Shown here piece by piece: positions 28,431 through 35,719 of a stretch of 64,000 nucleotides of DNA. Position 1 is the stretch's first letter; each line of letters starts with the position of its first letter. The position numbers and the translations under genes were made by a program. Below the pieces are notes generated by a model. That model worked only from the letters and a program-made list of their open reading frames with translations, was not told where the DNA came from and did not search any database. This DNA is from Nocardioidaceae bacterium UBA4001 (GTDB lineage: Bacteria; Actinomycetota; Actinomycetes; Propionibacteriales; Nocardioidaceae), in NCBI GenBank assembly GCA_002384855.1, contig DGBP01000069.1:36809-100808 (forward strand). Reading direction: 5' to 3'.

Positions 28431-29715
28431 CCGTGTAGAAGACCATCACCACGAGCAGGGGGAGCTGGCCGGTCAGCTGGTGCCTCCGCGGGAGCAGCCG
28501 CACCGCCCGGTCGTGGGCCGCGATGACACCGAGGACGTGCCCGGTGACGACCGCGAGGACCTTCGTCACGGCCAGGAAGGTCGGGTGGCTCGAGAGCCAG
28601 TAGTTGACCTGCCAGTCGGCCGTGCCGAGCAGGTTCGCTCCGGTGTTCATGGGGTCGCTGAGCTGGATCATCGTCTGCTGCCCGGACTCGACGAAGTAAG
28701 TCAGGTAGTGGGCGAACATGTAGCCGGCGATGATCGGGACCACCGAGTGCGCGAAGAGCGCCGGCAGGTCGCCCCGGCGTACTCCCTCCTTGGGTGCGAC
28801 CGCGGCGGTGGCGGCCACGAAGCTGAGCCCGACCAGCAGGCAGAAGGCCAGCAGCACCAAGGTGTTGACCAGCGTGACGTCCAGCATGGTGGTCTGCGTG
28901 AAGCGGACCCAGACCCCGAAGTCCTTGAAGCTGTCGAAGGCCGTGCTGCCGAAGAGCACCGCGACCACCGCGACCAGGCCGGCCGCCGGACGCACCGTGT
29001 CGAGGTTCGCCAGGGGGCTGCGCAGGACCAGGGTGCCGTCCTCGCGGCGGCCGAACACCGACAGGTGCCCGATCAGGGTGGAGTACACCTCGAACGGGTC
29101 GGCCCGCTCCAGCCAGCGCTCTCCGAAGAGCGCGCTGCCCACGAGCAGGACAGCGAGGTAGATCGCGAACCACAGGCGGATCGAGGTGAGGTACGTCGAG
29201 TCGGGGTAGACCAGCTCCAGCCACACGAAGGCGAACAGGCCGACGGCCGCGGGCCAGTAGCCGACCCTCGGGGAGAGCTCGTACATGCCCCGGGCGGGAT
29301 CCCCGCCGAGCATCTTGCCGAGGAGCAGGTTCAGGGTCCGGACGGGGCTGACCGCCTTGTAGACCGGGCCGAACAGCAGGGAGGCCGGCACGAGGCCGAC
29401 CCAGAGGAGGACGTAGACGACGCCGAACGTCGGGTTGATCAGGAGGTCCGGTCCCGCAAGGGCGGCCCACACGACGTAGAGGAAGAACGTCAGGCCCAGG
29501 ATGCGCAGCGTCCACGCGAACGCAGGAGAGTCGACCAGCCGGGAGAGCCGGTCGGGGGCGGGGCGGCCGGAGGTGGCGGCGTCGTACCTGGGGTTGCGCC
29601 AGGCCAGCGCGAGGACGATGAAGGAGACGGCGAGCGCTGCTGCCGCACCTGCGATCGCGAACTCGGCCGGGATCGGGAGGTCCTGCGCGCCGCCGACGCC
29701 ATGGGCGAAGACCAT
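28399..29715 (-). CDS. Polytopic membrane protein of unknown function
   Basis: 438 residues with about eleven hydrophobic helices. It starts MVFAHGVGGAQDLPIP. Intramembrane or loop histidines stand out: FAHSVVPIIAGYMFAHYL and VVTGHVLGVIAAHDRA, spaced as for metal or heme ligands. I recall similar actinobacterial proteins being labelled 'fenitrothion hydrolase', which I cannot verify and would not assume. It lies 3 nt downstream of a cupredoxin-like lipoprotein gene, so the pair probably works together, possibly in metal or redox handling (inference). Confidence 0.75.
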   Translation of the reverse strand: MVFAHGVGGAQDLPIPAEFAIAGAAAALAVSFIVLALAWRNPRYDAATSGRPAPDRLSRLVDSPAFAWTLRILGLTFFLYVVWAALAGPDLLINPTFGVVYVLLWVGLVPASLLFGPVYKAVSPVRTLNLLLGKMLGGDPARGMYELSPRVGYWPAAVGLFAFVWLELVYPDSTYLTSIRLWFAIYLAVLLVGSALFGERWLERADPFEVYSTLIGHLSVFGRREDGTLVLRSPLANLDTVRPAAGLVAVVAVLFGSTAFDSFKDFGVWVRFTQTTMLDVTLVNTLVLLAFCLLVGLSFVAATAAVAPKEGVRRGDLPALFAHSVVPIIAGYMFAHYLTYFVESGQQTMIQLSDPMNTGANLLGTADWQVNYWLSSHPTFLAVTKVLAVVTGHVLGVIAAHDRAVRLLPRRHQLTGQLPLLVVMVFYTVTGLYLLFGA

Positions 29716-29718
29716 GGG

Positions 29719-30159
29719 TCAGCGGACCTCGAGCTGGAGCAGGATCATGCCGGTGTCGTGCTCCTCGACGTCGACCACGCCGGGGCGGTCGATGACCAGC
29801 TCCAAGGTGCCCTCACCCTTCGGTACCTCGAGCACCTGCTCCGGGGAGGAGTGCACGTGCAGCTCGGCCGCACGGTCGGACTCGGTCTCGAAGAGGATCG
29901 GCTCGCCTGCCGAGACCTTGACGCGCTTGCCGTTGGGCTCGATCCTGTCGCCCTCGATCTCGATCTCGATCGCCTCGGCGCCCGCGTCGTCGGCCTCGGT
30001 GGGGGCCGACTCCGTGGGTGAGGGGCTCGCAGAGTCCGACGAGCCGGTCGTGGACGGTGCCGACGACGAGGGCGCCGAGTCCTCGCCCGTGGGTCCCTCG
30101 GAGGAGCAGCCGGTCAGGATCAGAGCGGCGACAGCGACGGCGGAGAGAGCCCGGCGCAT
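29719..30159 (-). CDS. Lipoprotein with cupredoxin-like domain
   Basis: 146 residues. The signal peptide ends LILTGC with Cys18 for lipidation, then a Ser/Thr/Pro/Glu linker. The C-terminal 95 residues look like a cupredoxin/EfeO-type beta sandwich (PNGKRVKVSAGEPILFETESDRAAELHVHS ... FTL-like LELVIDRPGVVDVEEH). The HVH and EEHDTGM positions might include metal ligands, but the full copper-site set is not evident. AAAGGAGG just before ATG 30159 fixes the start. It is first in a two-gene operon with the membrane protein. Confidence 0.8.
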   Translation of the reverse strand: MRRALSAVAVAALILTGCSSEGPTGEDSAPSSSAPSTTGSSDSASPSPTESAPTEADDAGAEAIEIEIEGDRIEPNGKRVKVSAGEPILFETESDRAAELHVHSSPEQVLEVPKGEGTLELVIDRPGVVDVEEHDTGMILLQLEVR

Positions 30160-30323
30160 GCGTGGCCTCCTTTGTTTCGAGACGGATCGAGACTGCATCA
30201 AGGGTCGCACGTCCTCCTCGGTCGACGGACGCCGGGGAGCGAGGTGAGACCGGGCCGATAGCCTGGGGGGCCGATGACGACCCGGCACGCCCGGACCGAC
30301 CAGCGCTGAAGGAAGGGAACCCG

Positions 30324-31769
30324 ATGAGTGAGCGGCTCCGGCCCGCCGACCTGGCCTTCCTGACGACGGAGTCGGCGAGAAGCCCGATGCACAACGCCAC
30401 GCTCGAGGTCTTCGAGCCCGGGGCGGAAGGCTTCGACTACGAGCGGCTGCTCGCCCTCATCGCCGACCGGATCGCGTTCGTGCCGAGGTACCGCCAGCGG
30501 CTCCGCTTCGTCCCCGGGCGGCTGGCCAACCCGGTGTGGGTCGACGACGACGACTTCGACCTGACCTACCACGTGCGGCGCTCGGCGCTGCCCCGTCCCG
30601 GGTCCATGGAGCAGCTGCGTGACCTCGTCGCCCGGATCATGTCGCGCCGCCTCGACCGCGACCGTCCCCTGTGGGAGGTCTACCTGGTCGAGGGGCTCGA
30701 GGAGGGGCGCTTCGCGATCCTGTCCAAGTCCCACCAGATCCTGGTCGACGGCGTCTCCACCGTCGACCTCGGGCAGGTCCTGCTCGACGTCGACCCGCGC
30801 CCGCGGGACGTGGTGCCCGACCACTGGCGTCCCGACCGGGAGCCGAGTCCGCCCGCCCTGCTCGCCGGCGCGCTGACCGAGGTGGCCCGGAACCCGGGCG
30901 TCCTCGCCGAGACCGTGCGGGGCAACGTCGAGGGCCTGTGGCGGACCGCAGCGTTGGTCGCCACCTCCACCCTCGCGGTCGCCGGGTCCGTGTCCAACCG
31001 CCGGCACGCCCCCGAGACGCCGCTGCATGCCCAGCTCTCGGAGCAGCGGCGGTTCGTCACCGTGCGGACCGAGCTGCAGGACTACCGCAAGGTCCGTCGG
31101 GTGCACGGCGGCACCGTCAACGACGTGATCATGGCAACCGTGGCCGGCGCGATGCGCGCGTGGCTGATGACCCGGGCGGAGCCCGTGCACGGCAGCCGCA
31201 GCCTCCGGGCGATGGTGCCGATGAGCGTCATCGACCACGAGCTCGAGCCGACCTCCCTCGGCACCCAGGTCACCGGACACCTCGTCGCCCTGCCGATCGG
31301 CGAGTCCAGCCCGGTGGTGCGCCTGCACCAGGTGTCCTACGCCTTCAAGGCCCACAAGGACACGGGGAAGGCGGTCGCGGCCGACCGGCTCGCCGACATC
31401 GCCGGCTTCGCCCCGACGACGTTCCACGCGCTGGGCTCGCGGGTCGCAGCGTCGCACGCACGTGGGTTCGACCTCGTCGTCACCAACGTCCCCGGGCCGC
31501 AGTTCCCGTTGTACGCCGCCGGGGCGCCGATGCTCGAGAGCTACCCGGTGCAGCCACTGCTCGCGGGGCACGCTCTGTCGATCGGCGTGACGTCGTACGA
31601 CGGTGGGGTCTTCTACGGCCTCAACGCCGACCGAGACGCGATCGCGGACCTCGACGTGCTCGGCCACTGCGTGACCGAGGCGCTCGCCGAGCTCGTCGAC
31701 AGCGCGAGCGACGCGCGGCCCCGCGCGCCGCGCGGACGCAAGCGAACCGACCGAGGAGGCACCTCATGA
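30324..31769 (+). CDS. WS/DGAT-family acyltransferase-like protein
   Basis: 481 residues, start fixed by AAGGAAGGGAA. The wax ester synthase/diacylglycerol acyltransferase fold is clear: LRPADLAFLTTESARSPMHN at the start, RRLDRDRPLWEVYLVEGL near residue 112-130, and the C-terminal VVTNVPGPQFPLYAAGAPM. The normally catalytic HHxxxDG reads HQILVDG, so the second histidine is Gln. Activity as a triacylglycerol or wax synthase is therefore uncertain. The downstream DUF6912 gene overlaps by 4 nt. Confidence 0.82.
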   Translation: MSERLRPADLAFLTTESARSPMHNATLEVFEPGAEGFDYERLLALIADRIAFVPRYRQRLRFVPGRLANPVWVDDDDFDLTYHVRRSALPRPGSMEQLRDLVARIMSRRLDRDRPLWEVYLVEGLEEGRFAILSKSHQILVDGVSTVDLGQVLLDVDPRPRDVVPDHWRPDREPSPPALLAGALTEVARNPGVLAETVRGNVEGLWRTAALVATSTLAVAGSVSNRRHAPETPLHAQLSEQRRFVTVRTELQDYRKVRRVHGGTVNDVIMATVAGAMRAWLMTRAEPVHGSRSLRAMVPMSVIDHELEPTSLGTQVTGHLVALPIGESSPVVRLHQVSYAFKAHKDTGKAVAADRLADIAGFAPTTFHALGSRVAASHARGFDLVVTNVPGPQFPLYAAGAPMLESYPVQPLLAGHALSIGVTSYDGGVFYGLNADRDAIADLDVLGHCVTEALAELVDSASDARPRAPRGRKRTDRGGTS

Positions 31770-32254
31770 GCACCCGCGTCTACATCCCCAGCACGTCCGG
31801 ACGGCTGCGGGAGCTCCTCGTCTCCGGGGGGCTCGGTCCGACGCCGGTCCACGCTCACGCGGTGACCCGGGAGGCCCTTGTTGTGCTCGCGGACGCCGAC
31901 GACGAGGAGCAGGAGTACGCCGTGCTGACCGCGGCGGCCCAGGACTCCCTGGGCCTCCTCTCCGCCGAGGAGCGGCCCCGGCGGGTCGTCGTGGTCGCGG
32001 AGGCCGACACGGTGCTCGAGGCCGACGGCGAGGGCAGTCGGGTGGAGCTCCACGAGGTGGTCCCGCTGCGCCATGTGGTGGCCGTGCACGCCGACTCCGA
32101 GGACGCAGAGGAGGACGTGGCCGCGGGCCGCGACGCCTGGCCCGACGCCCAGGCCGGGGACGCCGCGGCGCAGCGCACGGTCGACCGCTGCGAGCAGCAC
32201 GAGCTCGGCTGGTTCGCCACCCAGGAGATGGGCGGACTGGTCGAGCCGACATGA
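31766..32254 (+). CDS. DUF6912 family protein
   Basis: 162 residues, ATG overlapping the previous stop (ATGA) with GAGGAGG upstream. MSTRVYIPSTSGRLRELLVSGGLG at the start and PLRHVVAVHADSEDAEEDV in the second half match the short actinobacterial DUF6912 family. No catalytic motif or membrane segment is visible. Function unknown; translational coupling suggests a shared role with the acyltransferase-like protein. Confidence 0.75.
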   Translation: MSTRVYIPSTSGRLRELLVSGGLGPTPVHAHAVTREALVVLADADDEEQEYAVLTAAAQDSLGLLSAEERPRRVVVVAEADTVLEADGEGSRVELHEVVPLRHVVAVHADSEDAEEDVAAGRDAWPDAQAGDAAAQRTVDRCEQHELGWFATQEMGGLVEPT

Positions 32255-32257
32255 CTT

Positions 32258-32270
32258 GGGGGTAACCCCC
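32258..32270. promoter_or_regulatory. GGGGG-TAA-CCCCC inverted repeat upstream of pruA
   Basis: A 5-bp perfect inverted repeat with a 3-nt centre, 22 nt before the pruA ATG and 3 nt after the DUF6912 stop. It fills most of the 38-nt gap. It is too short a stem for a convincing terminator, and operator or promoter overlap is more likely. Confidence 0.35.
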
Positions 32271-32292
32271 GGCTTCTGCCACCATCGGGTCC

Positions 32293-33921
32293 ATGGACGC
32301 GATCACCAAGCCCCCTGTCCCGGTCAACGAGCCCAACCTCGGCTACGCCCCCGGGAGCGCCGAGCGAGCCGCTCTCGAGATCGAGCTGGAGAAGCAGCAG
32401 TCGCGCCAGGTCGACCTGACCGCGACGATCGGCGGGAAGAAGCAGATGGGCGGGGGCGATGAGATCCCCGTCGTCCAGCCCCACGACCACCAGCACGTCC
32501 TCGGCGTGCTGAAGAACTCCACCCAGGAGGACGCCAAGGCGGCCGTCGCGGCGGCGCAGGAGGCCGCCCCCGAGTGGCGGGCGATGTCCCTCGACGACCG
32601 GGGTGCCGTCCTGCTCAAGGCGGCCGACCTGCTCGCGGGCCCGTGGCGCCAGCGGCTCAACGCGGCGACCATGCTGGGACAGTCCAAGACCGCCTGGCAG
32701 GCCGAGATCGACGCCGCCTGCGAGCTGGTCGACTTCTGGCGCTTCAACGTCCACTACGCGCGAGAGCTCCTCGCCGAGCAGCCGATCGCGAACTCCCGGG
32801 GTGTGTGGAACCGCACCGACCACCGCCCGCTCGAGGGCTTCGTCTACGCGATCACGCCGTTCAACTTCACCGCGATCGCGGGCAACCTGCCCACCGCGCC
32901 GGCGCTGATGGGCAACACGGTCGTCTGGAAGCCGTCGCCGACCCAGCAGTTCGCGGCGCACCTGCTCATGGAGCTGCTCGAGGAGGCCGGCCTGCCGCCG
33001 GGCGTGATCAACATGCTCCCCGGTGACGGCATCGAGGTCTCCAACGTCGCCCTGAAGCACCCCGACCTCGCCGGGATCCACTTCACGGGCTCGACCCCGA
33101 CGTTCCACCACCTCTGGAGGAGCGTCGGCGAGAACATCGCCAACTACCGCAGCTACCCGCGCCTGGTGGGGGAGACCGGCGGCAAGGACTTCATCGTCGC
33201 GCACGCCTCCGCGGACCCCGACGTCCTCAGGACCGCGATGCTGCGTGGCGCCTTCGAGTTCCAGGGGCAGAAGTGCTCGGCGGCCTCGCGCGCCTACGTG
33301 CCGCGGTCGCTGTGGAGCCGGATGCGCGACGACTTCCTCGCCGAGGTCGAGAGCATCACCATGGGCGACGTCACCGACCTGTCCAACTTCATGGGCGCGG
33401 TCATCGACGAGCGGGCCTTCGCCAAGCACAAGGCAGCGATCGAGCGGGCCAAGCAGTCCGCCGACCTCGAGGTCCTCGTCGGCGGCGGCCTCGACGACTC
33501 GGTCGGCTACTTCGTGCAGCCCACGGTCGTCGAGGGCGGTGACCCGACCGACGAGATGTTCGCGACGGAGTACTTCGGGCCGATCCTCGCGGTGCACGTC
33601 TACGACGACGCCGACTTCGAGAAGGTCGTCGCCCAGATGGAGTCGTTCGCGCCGTACGCCCTCACCGGCTCGATCATCGCCCAGGACCGTCGCGTGGTCG
33701 CCTGGGCCACCGAGGTGCTCCGCTTCGCGGCCGGCAACTTCTACATCAACGACAAGCCCACCGGCGCGGTCGTGGGCCAGCAGCCCTTCGGTGGTGCGCG
33801 GGCCTCCGGCACCAACGACAAGGCCGGTGCCGCGTCGAACCTGACCCGGTGGATCTCGCCGCGGTCGTTGAAGGAGACCTTCGACCCGCCGAAGGACTAC
33901 CGCTACCCGCACATGGGCTGA
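32293..33921 (+). CDS. pruA: L-glutamate gamma-semialdehyde dehydrogenase (1-pyrroline-5-carboxylate dehydrogenase)
   Basis: 542 residues. It oxidises glutamate semialdehyde to glutamate with NAD in proline and arginine breakdown. Aldehyde dehydrogenase hallmarks: AITPFNFTAIAGNLPTAPAL, catalytic Glu in VGETGGKD (about residue 293), and nucleophile Cys near 328 in FQGQKCSAASRAY. The C-terminal GQQPFGGARASGTNDKAG is typical of PruA. No proline dehydrogenase gene is adjacent. Confidence 0.95.
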   Translation: MDAITKPPVPVNEPNLGYAPGSAERAALEIELEKQQSRQVDLTATIGGKKQMGGGDEIPVVQPHDHQHVLGVLKNSTQEDAKAAVAAAQEAAPEWRAMSLDDRGAVLLKAADLLAGPWRQRLNAATMLGQSKTAWQAEIDAACELVDFWRFNVHYARELLAEQPIANSRGVWNRTDHRPLEGFVYAITPFNFTAIAGNLPTAPALMGNTVVWKPSPTQQFAAHLLMELLEEAGLPPGVINMLPGDGIEVSNVALKHPDLAGIHFTGSTPTFHHLWRSVGENIANYRSYPRLVGETGGKDFIVAHASADPDVLRTAMLRGAFEFQGQKCSAASRAYVPRSLWSRMRDDFLAEVESITMGDVTDLSNFMGAVIDERAFAKHKAAIERAKQSADLEVLVGGGLDDSVGYFVQPTVVEGGDPTDEMFATEYFGPILAVHVYDDADFEKVVAQMESFAPYALTGSIIAQDRRVVAWATEVLRFAAGNFYINDKPTGAVVGQQPFGGARASGTNDKAGAASNLTRWISPRSLKETFDPPKDYRYPHMG

Positions 33922-33930
33922 GGTCCGGTC

Positions 33931-33962
33931 CCGGACCGGCCGCGGGCCCGGGGCCGGTCCGG
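33931..33962 (+). terminator. Terminator downstream of pruA
   Basis: Perfect 11-bp arms CCGGACCGGCC and GGCCGGTCCGG with a 10-nt loop, starting 10 nt after the pruA stop and followed by ACCGATTT. A nested smaller repeat (GGTCCG/CGGACC) overlaps the first arm, so alternative folds exist. Confidence 0.65.
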
Positions 33963-33985
33963 ACCGATTTCGGGGCAGGGGGACA

Positions 33986-34150
33986 ATGACGGTCATGAGC
34001 CCCGCACTCGTGCCCCTGCACATGGGCGACCTGCACGCCTACGAGACGGCGCTGCTCGCGCTCCTGGCGTTCGGGCCCTTCGTCGTGCTCACGGTGGTGG
34101 TCGTCGTCCTGCGCCGACGCGACGCCGAGGACGCCGACGACCCCGTGTGA
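33986..34150 (+). CDS. Small single-span membrane protein
   Basis: 54 residues from ATG 33986, with AGGGGG just upstream; a second in-frame ATG at 33995 is also possible. It has a hydrophobic helix (about residues 22-43, LLALLAFGPFVVLTVVVVVL), positive charges RRR right after it, and an acidic tail EDADD. That topology and the good codon use support a real membrane peptide. No family is recognised. It is convergent with the DUF2505 gene. Confidence 0.6.
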   Translation: MTVMSPALVPLHMGDLHAYETALLALLAFGPFVVLTVVVVVLRRRDAEDADDPV

Positions 34151-34181
34151 CCCGCAGGCTCCGGCGCCCCGGCCCAATGGC

Positions 34182-34661
34182 TCAGCGGCCGGCGAGCCAG
34201 GCCTTCCCGACCCGTTCCTCGGTCTGGAGCGCGTGCTCGAGCAGCTCGCCGATCAGCACCTCGATCTTCCCGCCGACGATCGGGATGCCCACCTTGAGCT
34301 CCCCGGCGACGGTCTCCACCGTGCCGTCACCGTCGGGGCGCAGCGTGATGGTGCCCTCCAGGTGACCGGGCTTGCCCGGGATGGCGACGTCGAGCACGGC
34401 GTCGGTGGCGCTCGACCACTCCTCCCGCTGGCGGATGTGGATGGTGTCGCCGACGAACTTCTTGGCGAACGACGGGATGCCCTCCGAGGGGCGCTTCTGG
34501 TCCACCATCACCGACATGGTGTGGTCGGCGCCCTCGACCTCGGCGGTGCACTCGGTGACGTGCTGGGCCTCGCACACCTGCTCGCGGAAGAGTGCCTCGC
34601 CGAGCATCGCGAACACCTCCTCGGGGCTCGCGTCGTAGCGCAGGGTGTGCTCGAACCTCAT
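34182..34661 (-). CDS. DUF2505 family protein
   Basis: 159 residues with AAGGAGA before ATG 34661. MRFEHTLRYDASPEEVFAML begins a START/SRPBCC-like fold typical of DUF2505; the conserved middle IHIRQREEWS and the C-terminal GKIEVLIGELLEHALQTEERVGKAWL fit. Such proteins usually bind a hydrophobic ligand in a helix-grip cavity. Function unknown. The frame is open upstream to 34805 but that part runs across the neighbouring gene start. Confidence 0.85.
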   Translation of the reverse strand: MRFEHTLRYDASPEEVFAMLGEALFREQVCEAQHVTECTAEVEGADHTMSVMVDQKRPSEGIPSFAKKFVGDTIHIRQREEWSSATDAVLDVAIPGKPGHLEGTITLRPDGDGTVETVAGELKVGIPIVGGKIEVLIGELLEHALQTEERVGKAWLAGR

Positions 34662-34724
34662 CGGTGTTCTCCTTGTCCGGGTCGTGCAGTGCGCCCCATC
34701 ATGACGGATCGGCCCCGGGGTGGC

Positions 34725-34730
34725 TACGCT
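34725..34730 (+). promoter_or_regulatory. -10 box of a leaderless promoter for the tryptophan dioxygenase gene
   Basis: TACGCT, 7 nt, then GTG 34738, with no Shine-Dalgarno. It favours GTG 34738 over the in-frame GTG at 34720, which lies upstream of this box. Confidence 0.5.
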
Positions 34731-34737
34731 CCGCCGT

Positions 34738-35598
34738 GTGACGTCGGACCCCTGCGTGAACGACAACGGCCCCGACCCGTCAGGGGAGTGGGGTGGCACG
34801 GACATCGCGTTCGGCGAGCACGGTGCACGACTGACCTACGGCGGCTATCTCGCCCTCGAGCAGCTGCTCTCGGCGCAGCGCTTCGAGTCCGACCCGCCCG
34901 CCCACGACGAGCTGCTGTTCATCACCATCCACCAGGTCTACGAGCTGTGGTTCAAGCAGCTCCTGCACGAGGCCACGGCCGCCCGTGACGCGATGCTCGG
35001 CCGGGCCGCCGAGGGGCCGGACCGGCTGTGGTGGGCCCAGCACCTCCTGCGGCGCATGCACGTGATCGAGCGCGTCCTGGTCTCCCAGGTCGACGTCCTC
35101 GAGACGATGACCCCCCAGGACTTCCTGCAGTTCCGCCAGGCGCTCGCGCCCGCCAGCGGGTTCCAGTCGGTGCAGTACCGCGAGCTGGAGTTCCTCTCCG
35201 GTGCGAAGGACCCCTCCTTCGTGGAGCGGTTCAAGGGGCTCACCGACGCCGAGCGCGAGCGGCTCCGCCGACGCCTCGAGGAGCCGACGCTGTGGGACGC
35301 CTTCCTGCACGTCCTCCGCGAGCGCGGTCTCCCCGCCGGCAACGACGACGAGGTCACCGACTCGGTGCGCCGGGCAGCGCACGACCGGACGAGGTACTCC
35401 GACGTCTGGGCCCTCGCCGAGGCACTGCTCGAGCACGACGAGCTGGCCGCCGCCTGGCGTGCCCGGCACGTCGTGATGGTCGAGCGGATGATCGGCACGA
35501 GGACCGGCACCGGAGGGTCCTCCGGGGCCGCCTACCTGCGCTCGCGGCTGCCGCTGCAGTACTACCCGCTGCTCTGGGAGCTGCGCTCCCACCTCTGA
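34738..35598 (+). CDS. kynA: Tryptophan 2,3-dioxygenase
   Basis: 286 residues, normal length. The heme enzyme opens the indole ring of tryptophan to N-formylkynurenine, the first step of the kynurenine pathway. LTYGGYLALEQLLSAQ, the hallmark ITIHQVYELWFKQ (substrate-side His), FRQALAPASGFQSVQYRELEF, and the proximal heme His in ARHVVMVERMIGTRTGTGGSSGAAYLR are all present. No formamidase or kynureninase gene is adjacent. It probably has its own leaderless promoter. Confidence 0.95.
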   Translation: MTSDPCVNDNGPDPSGEWGGTDIAFGEHGARLTYGGYLALEQLLSAQRFESDPPAHDELLFITIHQVYELWFKQLLHEATAARDAMLGRAAEGPDRLWWAQHLLRRMHVIERVLVSQVDVLETMTPQDFLQFRQALAPASGFQSVQYRELEFLSGAKDPSFVERFKGLTDAERERLRRRLEEPTLWDAFLHVLRERGLPAGNDDEVTDSVRRAAHDRTRYSDVWALAEALLEHDELAAAWRARHVVMVERMIGTRTGTGGSSGAAYLRSRLPLQYYPLLWELRSHL

Positions 35599-35634
35599 CG
35601 GCCGAGGCTGTCCGGACACGCCGCCGAGCCCCGC

Positions 35635-35663
35635 TTGTTGCCCCCACGGGCACGCTCTAGGGT
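35635..35663 (+). promoter_or_regulatory. Promoter of the NAD-glutamate dehydrogenase gene
   Basis: TTGTTG (35635-35640), a 17-nt spacer, TAGGGT (35658-35663). Start is expected near 35670, giving a 50-nt leader. That leader contains the hairpin CGGCAC-N6-GTGCCG at about 35672-35690. This is the best vegetative-type promoter in the window. Confidence 0.6.
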
Positions 35664-35719
35664 CGGACTCGTCGGCACATCGTCGTGCCGGCCGGAGCGA
35701 CTCAAAAGGTTGATGCCTC

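Noticed and set aside
30018..30323. Upstream extension of the acyltransferase frame
   Set aside because: It is antisense to the cupredoxin lipoprotein gene, and the Shine-Dalgarno at 30310-30319 marks ATG 30324.
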